Assembly (NCBI GenBank): GCA_934667795.1
Contig: CAKUMP010000085.1
Location: 1 to 8,992 of the forward strand
DNA length: 8,992 nucleotides
Direction of reading: 5' to 3'
Source: an uncultured Chthoniobacterales bacterium
Lineage (GTDB): Bacteria; Verrucomicrobiota; Verrucomicrobiia; Chthoniobacterales; CAKUMP01
Translations under genes and position numbers: made by a program
In this document: one piece after another, positions 1 through 6,779 of the stretch
Layout of the letters: each line of letters opens with the position of its first letter
Numbering within the stretch: position 1 is the stretch's first letter
Notes under the pieces: generated by a model
Told to the model about the DNA's origin: nothing
What the model saw: the letters and a program-made list of their open reading frames with translations, nothing else
Databases searched by the model: none

Positions 1-133
1 AAGTATCGATCGAATGGAGATCTCCATGAATACGGAATGCGGGTGTCGAATAGGCTTTTAAATGGACATCAGACGCCTGGTTTTTGATTGCGGATTCGAG
101 TAACTGGAGAAATTCCTGGAAGGTTGCGGACAT
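1..133 (-). CDS. PilT-like type IV pilus ATPase, N-terminal fragment (runs off window edge)
   Basis: Translating from the ATG at 133 on the minus strand gives 44 codons open to the window edge. Residues 20-39 include ASDVHLKA, then PAFRIHGDL. This matches the conserved N-terminal signature of the PilT/PilU secretion ATPases (an ASD-hydrophobic-HL stretch followed by a P-x-x-R-x-x-G-x-L stretch). The motif lies only about 20 residues from the start, as in PilT and unlike the longer PilB/GspE proteins. Family members are cytoplasmic hexameric ATPases that depolymerise type IV pili and drive twitching motility. The start lies 13 bp after the stop of the sigma-54 activator gene, so the two are probably cotranscribed. 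No clear Shine-Dalgarno sequence precedes the ATG. The Walker motifs lie outside the window, so the choice among PilT, PilU and a more distant relative is open. Confidence 0.72.
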   Translation of the reverse strand, partial: MSATFQEFLQLLESAIKNQASDVHLKAYSTPAFRIHGDLHSIDT

Positions 134-146
134 AGAGTAGTGAGCG

Positions 147-1589
147 TTAAAGTTTTTCCAATCGTTTACGGAGGGTGGCGCGGGTGATCCCCAGAAGTTT
201 AGCAGCGCGGACCTGGTTATGATCGGTTTTTTCCATAGCGAAGCGAGTAAATTCGCGTTCCATCCAGGGGAGGAGAGGTTCTTTCGGGGTTTTTAGTGCA
301 TACTCCAGCAGAAACTGGATACAGGCTTCCGGCGACAGGGGAGAACCGGGCGCAGTCGCAGAAGAGGTGGACGTTCCGGCACTCTGCAGAGAAATTTCGC
401 TGGTCGTAAACGGGATTTCGTGAGGGAGGATAATATTCGAGTGGGTCAGGACAGAGGCTCGTTCCAGCGTGTTTTCCAGTTCCCGGACATTTCCTGGCCA
501 GGAATGGTTTTCGAGCAGTTTTGCCGCATCGGCAGAAAGTTTGAAATGCGGAAGGCGTTTGCGTTGCGAAATGCGTTGCAGAAAATATTCTGCCAGCAGG
601 AGGATGTCCTCTTTCCGTTCACGGAGCGCAGGAAGATGAATGTGGACGACATTGAGTCGATAAAATAAATCTTCGCGAAAACGTTTCTGTTGAATATCTT
701 TTTCGAGGTTCCTGTTGGTGGCTGCCAGAATGCGGACATCCGCACGGAGCGTACGGGTTCCACCGACTCGTGAAAATTCTCCGTTCTGGAGGACGCGGAG
801 TAATTTGCTTTGCAGCGACATCGGCATGTCGCCAATTTCATCCAGAAAAAGTGTGCCGGAATCGGCCTGTTCAAAGCGTCCGATTTTTTGAGCGATAGCT
901 CCGCTGAATGCCCCTTTTTCGTGCCCGAAAATTTCGCTTTCGAGCAGGTTTTCCGGGATAGCTGCGCAATTGATCGCAAGAAAAATATTGGGACTGCGAC
1001 GCCCGTAATGATGAATCGCGCTGGCGACCAGCTCTTTTCCCGTCCCGCTTTCACCGGTAATCATGACGGGAGCATCGCTGGGGGCCACGCGACCAATCAT
1101 TTTAAATACCTGCTGCATGGCGGGGGATTGTCCCACAATACTGTCCTTATGCTGTTCGATCGTTAATTGCGGTTTCGTTGTGGAAGCCCGGTCACGATCC
1201 GTTTTGGTTCGCAGTGCTTCCTGGACCACCACCTTGAGATTGAAAGGGAGTTCTTCTTTGCGAATAAAATCGAATGCCCCCAGTTTCATGGATTCGATCA
1301 CCGCCTGTGTGCTTCCGAAAGCACTGTTCAGAATGACCAGAGCGTGTGGGGTAATCTGACGGATTTTGGAAAGAAGCTCGAGCCCGGAATCGGGTTGAAG
1401 GTGGAGTTCGGAAATAATCAGGTCGGGCGAATGATCCAGAAAAAGCTGATACGCATCGCGGGAATTCGACGCCGTAAAGAGCTGGGTCTCCGGCGTGGTG
1501 AGCTGACGCTGTACCCAGTCCAGAAAATCGGATTCGGGATCTACTACAAGAATAGAATGGTGAGTCGGATGATGAAGATGCATGGTCAC
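147..1589 (-). CDS. NtrC-type sigma-54-dependent response regulator with atypical receiver
   Basis: This is a three-domain enhancer-binding protein of about 480 residues (numbering from the ATG at 1583). Residues 11-120 form a receiver, 148-385 an AAA+ ATPase, and 450-478 a Fis-type helix-turn-helix. Visible motifs are Walker A GESGTGKE (177-184), the sigma-54 contact loop as GAFSGA (224-229; usual GAFTGA), Walker B TLFLDEI (244-250) and WPGNVRELEN (362-371). A Ser/Thr-rich linker (about 393-413) precedes the HTH. The receiver is unusual: the phospho-acceptor position in the PDLIISELHL stretch is Glu59, and the acidic pair reads Asp15-Pro16. Ser87 and Lys109 are kept. An upstream reading frame remains open to 2003, but that part overlaps uppS and is not receiver-like. 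The GTG at 1589 has GGAGG 8 nt upstream; the ATG at 1583 has the same GGAGG 14 nt away. I favour GTG. The target genes are unknown; the adjacent pilT-like gene suggests a PilR-like role, by inference only. Confidence 0.92.
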   Translation of the reverse strand: MTMHLHHPTHHSILVVDPESDFLDWVQRQLTTPETQLFTASNSRDAYQLFLDHSPDLIISELHLQPDSGLELLSKIRQITPHALVILNSAFGSTQAVIESMKLGAFDFIRKEELPFNLKVVVQEALRTKTDRDRASTTKPQLTIEQHKDSIVGQSPAMQQVFKMIGRVAPSDAPVMITGESGTGKELVASAIHHYGRRSPNIFLAINCAAIPENLLESEIFGHEKGAFSGAIAQKIGRFEQADSGTLFLDEIGDMPMSLQSKLLRVLQNGEFSRVGGTRTLRADVRILAATNRNLEKDIQQKRFREDLFYRLNVVHIHLPALRERKEDILLLAEYFLQRISQRKRLPHFKLSADAAKLLENHSWPGNVRELENTLERASVLTHSNIILPHEIPFTTSEISLQSAGTSTSSATAPGSPLSPEACIQFLLEYALKTPKEPLLPWMEREFTRFAMEKTDHNQVRAAKLLGITRATLRKRLEKL

Positions 1590-1590
1590 A

Positions 1591-2310
1591 TTAAACGCCT
1601 CCAAACCTTCTGTGACGGCGGTGAAAACTGTCGATTGCAACCAGCAGGTCCTGCTTTGTGAAATCGGGCCAGTGTTTTTCGGTGATATAAAATTCGGTAT
1701 AACTGAGTTGCCAAAGCAGGAAATTCGAAAGTCGAAGTTCGCCGGACGTTCGAATGAGCAAGTCAGGATCGGGAAAATCTTTTGTATAAAGGTGCTGCTG
1801 GATCGTTTCGATGGAAATATCTTCGGGAGCCAGCGTATGATTGGCGGTTTTGGTCGCAATCTGGCGGACCGCGTCCACGATTTCATCCCGGGCGCCATAA
1901 CTGAGTGCCAGAATGAGCGTAATCCGGGTATTCTGAGCCGTTTTTTCAATGGCGTTTTGTAATGCTCTGGAACAGGAAGGGGGGAGATCCTGGAGGCGTC
2001 CAATCGCTTTCAGGCGGATCCCTTCCTTGTGCATTTCCTCTGTACGCGTTTTAAGAAAACGTTCCAGAAGGTGCATCAGCGCGGAGACTTCCGCTTGCGG
2101 CCGTTTCCAGTTTTCAGAAGAAAACGCATAAAGCGTAAGATAAGAGACCCCGGCTTCAATGCAACCCTCGACCGCTGCCTTCACGGAATCCGACCCCTTT
2201 TCATGCCCTTTGATACGGGGATATCCACGCTCATTCGCCCATCGACCATTTCCATCCATAATGATGGCAATATGCTTTGGTAGGTGCCGAACTGCTGATG
2301 ATTCTGTCAT
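1591..2310 (-). CDS. uppS: Undecaprenyl diphosphate synthase (cis-prenyltransferase)
   Basis: This 239-residue protein is full length for the family. It condenses isopentenyl diphosphate units onto farnesyl diphosphate to make the C55 lipid carrier used for peptidoglycan and other envelope polymers, acting at the cytoplasmic membrane face. All signature stretches are present: HIAIIMDGNGRWA near the N-terminus with catalytic Asp19, a YAFSSENWKRP stretch, and a C-terminal block RTSGELRLSNFLLWQ followed by SYTEFYI, WPDF and RRFGG. The ATG at 2310 is preceded by only a weak AAAGA in an AT-rich leader. Its stop codon lies 1 bp from the GTG start of the response regulator gene, and the last codons of uppS (GGA GGC) supply that gene's ribosome binding site, so translational coupling is likely. 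uppS often neighbours cdsA and dxr; here it sits beside a regulator and a pilus ATPase. Confidence 0.96.
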   Translation of the reverse strand: MTESSAVRHLPKHIAIIMDGNGRWANERGYPRIKGHEKGSDSVKAAVEGCIEAGVSYLTLYAFSSENWKRPQAEVSALMHLLERFLKTRTEEMHKEGIRLKAIGRLQDLPPSCSRALQNAIEKTAQNTRITLILALSYGARDEIVDAVRQIATKTANHTLAPEDISIETIQQHLYTKDFPDPDLLIRTSGELRLSNFLLWQLSYTEFYITEKHWPDFTKQDLLVAIDSFHRRHRRFGGV

Positions 2311-2560
2311 TCTTTAATAAACTAAATTGAAAATAGAGTTTCCGTCGATGTCATTCCCTTCGCAAGAGAAATTTCATCTCCAAAAACAAGAGAAATCCGG
2401 TAAAAATCGACTCTAGGTAAGAAAAAATGATAAAAACGAGAGAAAAAGTGCAAAATCTTTGTGCGATTTGAGGTCAGGCATTGCAATTATTTGGAAAATG
2501 GTTTGAACTTATGGAATGACCAAATTCCTGACAAAAGGAGAAACAGGCAAAAATTAATCC
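2311..2560. promoter_or_regulatory. AT-rich divergent intergenic region between uppS and sucA
   Basis: This 250-bp non-coding stretch must hold promoters for the leftward uppS operon and the rightward sucAB operon. No strong sigma-70 promoter stands out. The best rightward candidate is TTGCAA (2481-2486), a 17-bp spacer and TGAACT (2504-2509), each box matching 4 of 6. Three copies of a CRAGAGAAA word occur on the plus strand at 2363, 2387 and 2437. An AAAGGAG at 2534-2540 resembles a ribosome binding site, but it lies 20 nt before the sucA ATG and an in-frame TAA (2555-2557) rules out an upstream sucA start. Confidence 0.5.
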
Positions 2561-5308
2561 ATGAGCTCATCCATCAGTTTTCAAAACGTTGAATTATTAG
2601 ACGAAAACTATTCCCGCTGGCGCGATAACCCGAGATCGGTCGACCCTGAATGGGCGGCATTTTTTGAAGGGTTCGAGTTAGGTACGATTCATTTAAAGAA
2701 TCGCATTAAAAAGGCCGAAACTGCTGCTTTGGAAAATGGCGGCGGCGACGGGAATTTCCAGCGCCAGGTAGATATGTTGATTTACAGCTACCGTGATATC
2801 GGGCATACGCTGGTAGATTTGGACCCACTGGAACGGGAAGTCCCCGTTCAACCATTGCTGGATCCTGAAGAGTTCGGCTTCAAACCAGGTGATCTGGATA
2901 AAGAGGTTTCATCCAAATATTTTCTACGAGGTAAACGATTACCTCTCCGCGATTTGATTGCTGAATTAAAAAAGATTTACTGCAATTCGATTGGTGCGGA
3001 ATTCATGTATATCCAGAACCCGCATATCCGACATTGGCTGCGGGACCGAATTGAGTCTTATGTGGACGAGATTCCGACGCGTGATCAAAAGCTCAGAATG
3101 CTGGAAGTGCTGTTGGAGGTCGAGGGGTTTGAAGGGTTTCTGCATGCGAAATATGTGGGGCAGAAACGTTTCTCCCTCGAAGGAGGAGACGCACTGATGG
3201 TGATTCTCGATACGTTGCTTCAGAATTCCCCGGAGGCTGGCGTGGAAGAAATGGTAATGGGGATGGCGCATCGCGGGCGCTTGAGTGTGTTGGCAAATTT
3301 TCTGCATAAATCACCGGAATTGATTTTTAATGAGTTTTCAGAAAACTTTGTTCCGCAGATGGTTGCCGGTGACGGGGACGTGAAATACCATTTGGGGTAT
3401 GAATCCGTACGGGAAACGCTGGACGGGAAAAAAGTGGAGATCCGTCTGGCCGCAAATCCGAGCCATCTGGAAGCGGTAAATCCGGTGGTGGAAGGCAAGG
3501 TGCGGGCGAGACAAAGAATCCGGAAGGATACGAAGGAAAGAAAACGGGTGGTTCCGGTCTTGATCCACGGGGATGCGGCATTCGCCGGTCAGGGGATTGT
3601 GGCCGAAGTCCTCAATATGTCTCAGTTGCCCGGATATCGTACGGGAGGAACGATCCATATTATTGTCAATAACCAGATCGGGTTTACGACTTTACCGGCG
3701 GACGCGCGTTCGACTCCTTATGCGACAGACGTGGCGAAGATGATCGAAGCTCCCATTTTTCACGTGAATGGTGATGACCCTGTGGCGGTGGCATTTGTTT
3801 CCCGCCTGGCCCTCGCTTTCCGTCAGGAATTTGGGCGGGATGTGGTCATCGATATGTATTGCTACCGGAAGCATGGCCATAATGAAGGGGATGAACCATT
3901 TTTCACTCAGCCTAATATGTATAAGCTGATCAAAGAACATCCGACTCCCGCGACCTTATATGCGCAAAAACTGGTGACGGCAGGTGAGGTGACAGAAGAG
4001 GAAGTGGAAAAACTGCGGGAAAAAATTACCCGACAACTGGAAACCGCACAGGAAAATGTCAATGCGGCATCACAGGTGAACGGAGAGGATGAGGCGAAAA
4101 AAGGCTCGACTGCGATTGAACAGGTTCCTTTTAATTTTGACTCGGTAGATACCAGTATCAGCAGCGAGTTGCTGGGGAAAGTCGCTAATGCGCTGACAAC
4201 GGTACCGGAAGATTTTGCTGTTTATCCAAAGTTGAAACGGATTCTGCTGGATCGGCGCTCACAGATTTTCAAAGAAGGTGGTCCATATGACTGGGGATAT
4301 GCGGAAGCGCTGGCCTTTGGGTCGCTGTTGGCGGAAGGGACACCGGTGCGGTTGTCCGGACAGGATTGCCGCCGAGGGACGTTCAGTCATCGCCATAGTG
4401 TTTTATATGATGAAAATACCCGGGAGCGCTATATTCCGCTGCTGAATATTTCAGAAGATCAGGCGCAGTTCTGTGTATATAACAGTTTGTTATCAGAAGC
4501 TGCCGTTTTGGGCTTTGATTATGGATATGCACAGGATTATCCTTCAATGCTTTGCCTCTGGGAAGCACAGTTTGGAGATTTTGCGAATGGCGCCCAGGTG
4601 ATTATCGACCAGTTCATTGTGTCAGCAGAATCCAAATGGGGCAGACCCAGTGGGATTGTGATGCTGTTGCCTCATGGTTATGAAGGGCAGGGGCCGGAAC
4701 ACTCCAGCGCACGTCTGGAACGGTTCTTGCAGGCATGTGCGGATGAAAATATCCAGGTCTGTTATCCATCCACTCCGGCGCAGTATTTCCATATGCTGCG
4801 AAGACAGAAACGCCGCCCATTTACGAAGCCATTAATTGTCATGACTCCCAAGAGCATGTTGCGCTCCCCACATTGTGTGTCCTATGAACAGGATTTCACC
4901 AGTGGACAGTTTGAGGAAATTCTGGATTCTCCTCTGCTGGGAGAAAAAGACGAGGTGAAACGCCTCGTTTTCTGCACCGGTAAAATCTATTACGAACTGC
5001 TTGAGCATCGTAATACGCATAATTTACGGGATGTGGCGGTGATACGTATTGAGCAGTTGTATCCGTTTCATCATGAAAAATTCCTGCAAATCGCCACACA
5101 ATATCCCCAGGTGGAAAAATGTGTCTGGTGTCAGGAAGAACCGCAGAACATGGGGGCCTGGAATTTCATTGGCTGGACATTGAGCCAGTATTTGAATCAG
5201 GAAGTGTGCTATGCGGGACGGGATGCAAGTGCAAGTCCGGCAGGCGGAAGTCTGGCTCGTCATAAAAAACGTCAAAGAGAAGTTGTTGAATCTGCTTTTT
5301 CTGTGTAA
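2561..5308 (+). CDS. sucA: 2-oxoglutarate dehydrogenase E1 component
   Basis: This 915-residue thiamine-diphosphate-dependent decarboxylase is close to the usual 930 or so. It decarboxylates 2-oxoglutarate and transfers the succinyl group to the lipoyl arm of E2 in the TCA cycle. Residues 9-41 hold the E1 N-terminal segment (NxxY-like, SVDPEWAAFF) that docks on E2. The catalytic core shows MAHRGRLSVLANFL (235-248, His237), KYHLGY (275-280, His277), NPSHLEAVNPVVEGK (299-313), the ThDP/Mg site pair GDAAF (337-341) and NNQIGFTT (370-377), and YRKHGHNEGDEP (435-446). The C-terminus ends with the family's SPAGGS-x-x-x-H signature. There is no fused E2-like acyltransferase domain of the actinobacterial KGD type. 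The ATG is fixed by an upstream in-frame stop; the best Shine-Dalgarno is 20 nt away, which is unusually far. sucB follows after 33 bp. Confidence 0.97.
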   Translation: MSSSISFQNVELLDENYSRWRDNPRSVDPEWAAFFEGFELGTIHLKNRIKKAETAALENGGGDGNFQRQVDMLIYSYRDIGHTLVDLDPLEREVPVQPLLDPEEFGFKPGDLDKEVSSKYFLRGKRLPLRDLIAELKKIYCNSIGAEFMYIQNPHIRHWLRDRIESYVDEIPTRDQKLRMLEVLLEVEGFEGFLHAKYVGQKRFSLEGGDALMVILDTLLQNSPEAGVEEMVMGMAHRGRLSVLANFLHKSPELIFNEFSENFVPQMVAGDGDVKYHLGYESVRETLDGKKVEIRLAANPSHLEAVNPVVEGKVRARQRIRKDTKERKRVVPVLIHGDAAFAGQGIVAEVLNMSQLPGYRTGGTIHIIVNNQIGFTTLPADARSTPYATDVAKMIEAPIFHVNGDDPVAVAFVSRLALAFRQEFGRDVVIDMYCYRKHGHNEGDEPFFTQPNMYKLIKEHPTPATLYAQKLVTAGEVTEEEVEKLREKITRQLETAQENVNAASQVNGEDEAKKGSTAIEQVPFNFDSVDTSISSELLGKVANALTTVPEDFAVYPKLKRILLDRRSQIFKEGGPYDWGYAEALAFGSLLAEGTPVRLSGQDCRRGTFSHRHSVLYDENTRERYIPLLNISEDQAQFCVYNSLLSEAAVLGFDYGYAQDYPSMLCLWEAQFGDFANGAQVIIDQFIVSAESKWGRPSGIVMLLPHGYEGQGPEHSSARLERFLQACADENIQVCYPSTPAQYFHMLRRQKRRPFTKPLIVMTPKSMLRSPHCVSYEQDFTSGQFEEILDSPLLGEKDEVKRLVFCTGKIYYELLEHRNTHNLRDVAVIRIEQLYPFHHEKFLQIATQYPQVEKCVWCQEEPQNMGAWNFIGWTLSQYLNQEVCYAGRDASASPAGGSLARHKKRQREVVESAFSV

Positions 5309-5341
5309 AAGTTAATTACATTTAAACATTTTAGAATATTT

Positions 5342-6613
5342 ATGAGTACTGAAATTAAGATCCCATCCGTAGGTGAGTCCATTAGCAGTGGAGTGATAGC
5401 GACCTGGCATCAGCAAAACGGAGGATTTGTAAAAAAGGGCGATTTACTGTTTACACTGGAAACGGATAAGGTTTCTCAGGAAATTACAGCCGAAGAAGAA
5501 GGAAAGCTGGAAATCAAGGCGGCTGAAGGGGATGAAGTCCAAATCGGACAGGTGGTTGGCTTGATTGATACCTCGGCAAGTGCTCCGGCTGGAGACGCTG
5601 CGCCTGCTGCTCCTGCACCGGCGGCTTCAGAAAGTGCTGCTTCGGCACCCAAGGAAGAGAAAAAAGAAACGGCTGCACCTAAACCTGTCTCAGAAGCAGT
5701 GGAACAACAGTCACCTGCGGTTCGTCGGATTATGACCGAACAGTCGGTTTCTCCTGCAGATGTCGAAGGCACGGGTAAAGACGCGCGCATTACAAAAGAA
5801 GATGTTCTGGAATTTCTGAAAAATCGCCCGGAAGCACCTGCTGCTGAAGTAAAGGGAGAAGTGGTGGATGCACCAGCTCTCAAAGTGGCATCGGCATCTG
5901 CACCTGATGACGACGCAACTCCTTATACGACGCGTAAACGCCTTTCGCCTCTGCGTCGTAAAATCGCAGAACAACTGGTTTCGGTTCAGCAGACGTCTGC
6001 CATTTTAACGACATTTAATGAATGTGATATGTCGAGCGTGAAAAACCTGCGTGCAAGAATGCAGGATGGGTTCCAGAAACGGCATGGAATTAAATTAGGC
6101 TTCATGTCGTTTTTCATTAAAGCAGCCGTCCGCGCATTGCAGGAAGTCCCTGCGATCAATGGAAGAATTGATGGAGAAGATTTCGTTCAGAACCATTTCT
6201 ACGATATCGGAGTCGCTGTCGGAACAGAAAAAGGTCTGGTGGTTCCCGTGATTCGTGGAGCAGATCGCAAGAGCTTCGCCGAAATCGAACAGGATATTCT
6301 GGATTATGGACAAAAGGCCAGAGAAGGAAAAATCAAAATTGATGACCTTCGTGGCGGCGTTTTCACCATTTCCAATGGCGGGGTCTATGGATCATTGATG
6401 AGTACCCCGATTCTGAACCCGCCACAGAGCGGAATTCTGGGGATGCATTCGATTCAGGATCGCCCGGTTGCGATCAAAGGACAGGTGGAAATCCGCCCGA
6501 TGATGTACCTCGCCCTGAGTTACGACCACCGCGCCGTGGACGGAAAAGAAGCTGTGACCTTCCTGGTGAAAATCAAAGAAGCCATCGAAGACCCCATGTT
6601 GCTGGTGCTGTAA
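5342..6613 (+). CDS. sucB: Dihydrolipoyllysine succinyltransferase, 2-oxoglutarate dehydrogenase E2
   Basis: This 423-residue E2 core protein has the standard order of parts. Residues 1-77 form one lipoyl domain with the lipoylated Lys43 in ETDKVS. Residues 78-120 are a flexible Ala/Pro/Glu-rich linker. Residues 122-160 are the peripheral subunit-binding domain (SPAVRRIM, then GTGKDARITKEDVL). A second linker leads to the acyltransferase domain (about 195-423), ending in SYDHRAVDG with catalytic His396 and Asp400. The enzyme moves the succinyl group from the lipoyl arm to CoA and forms the structural core of the complex. A single lipoyl domain and immediate linkage to sucA identify the 2-oxoglutarate rather than the pyruvate complex. 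No Shine-Dalgarno is visible in the AT-rich 33-bp gap before the ATG, so initiation may rely on coupling or an unstructured leader. E3 (lpd) must be encoded elsewhere. Confidence 0.96.
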   Translation: MSTEIKIPSVGESISSGVIATWHQQNGGFVKKGDLLFTLETDKVSQEITAEEEGKLEIKAAEGDEVQIGQVVGLIDTSASAPAGDAAPAAPAPAASESAASAPKEEKKETAAPKPVSEAVEQQSPAVRRIMTEQSVSPADVEGTGKDARITKEDVLEFLKNRPEAPAAEVKGEVVDAPALKVASASAPDDDATPYTTRKRLSPLRRKIAEQLVSVQQTSAILTTFNECDMSSVKNLRARMQDGFQKRHGIKLGFMSFFIKAAVRALQEVPAINGRIDGEDFVQNHFYDIGVAVGTEKGLVVPVIRGADRKSFAEIEQDILDYGQKAREGKIKIDDLRGGVFTISNGGVYGSLMSTPILNPPQSGILGMHSIQDRPVAIKGQVEIRPMMYLALSYDHRAVDGKEAVTFLVKIKEAIEDPMLLVL

Positions 6614-6631
6614 TTCATTACGAATATCCTG

Positions 6632-6723
6632 GGAGCGCCGACGTCCCGTCGGCTGTCACCAAGGAGTATGCAACTGGGCAACATATCATTCAAAGCGGTG
6701 GGAATCACCGCAGGTATCCCTGC
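6632..6723. repeat. Hairpin-rich intergenic element after sucB
   Basis: Three hairpins sit in about 90 bp. The first is GCCGACG/CGTCGGC with a 3-nt loop (6637-6653, perfect). The second is GCGGTG/CACCGC with a 5-nt loop (6695-6711). The third is GCAGG/CCTGC with a 4-nt loop (6710-6723). None is followed directly by a T tract, so a simple intrinsic terminator is unlikely, although they could stabilise or end the sucAB transcript. The 7-3-7 geometry of the first equals that of the palindrome at 8926-8942. I read this as a dispersed palindromic (REP-like) repeat, which needs other genomic copies to confirm. Confidence 0.5.
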
Positions 6724-6740
6724 ATTCTCATAAAAAAAAC

Positions 6741-6769
6741 TTGAAAAATGTTTCTTTTGAGACTATGTT
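6741..6769 (+). promoter_or_regulatory. Candidate sigma-70 promoter of the Xre/RES operon
   Basis: TTGAAA (6741-6746, 5 of 6 to the -35 consensus), a 17-bp spacer and TATGTT (6764-6769, 4 of 6 to the -10 consensus) form the best promoter in the window. Transcription would begin near 6776, just before the ATG at 6779. Confidence 0.6.
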
Positions 6770-6779
6770 TTGAATCAAA
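6769..6779. promoter_or_regulatory. Operator-like palindrome overlapping the toxin-antitoxin promoter
   Basis: TTTGA-A-TCAAA is a perfect 5-bp inverted repeat touching the end of the -10 box and the predicted transcription start. A further TTTTGA half-site lies between the -35 and -10 boxes (6755-6760). Xre-type antitoxins usually repress their own promoter, so this is a plausible binding site. The short length keeps confidence modest. Confidence 0.4.

Noticed and set aside
446..1054. A 202-codon open frame on the minus strand
   Set aside because: It overlaps the AAA+ domain of the response regulator in another frame and its translation has no family features.
1590..2003. Upstream extension of the response regulator reading frame to 2003
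   Set aside because: It lies inside uppS in another frame, shows no receiver or other domain features, and good starts exist at 1589 and 1583.
2468..2486. Sigma-54-like promoter TTGAGG...TTGCA upstream of sucA
   Set aside because: The GG and GC dinucleotides are 9 bp apart, not the required 10, and the -24 box lacks the TGGCAC pattern.
2546..2561. Sigma-54-like site on the minus strand (TGG, N10, GC) facing uppS
   Set aside because: The spacing is right but only about 7 of 12 consensus positions match, and it sits over 220 bp from uppS at the sucA start. That is expected by chance, though autoregulation by the operon's own activator makes it tempting.
4947..4971. Hairpin AAGACGAGG/CCTCGTTTT with four T residues inside sucA
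   Set aside because: It lies in the middle of an intact, conserved coding region and the T tract is too short. It is probably a by-product of codon choice.
6668..6733. A 21-codon frame after sucB preceded by AAGGAG
   Set aside because: The motif is only 1 nt from the ATG and the frame lies across the hairpin repeats, so a real small protein is unlikely.
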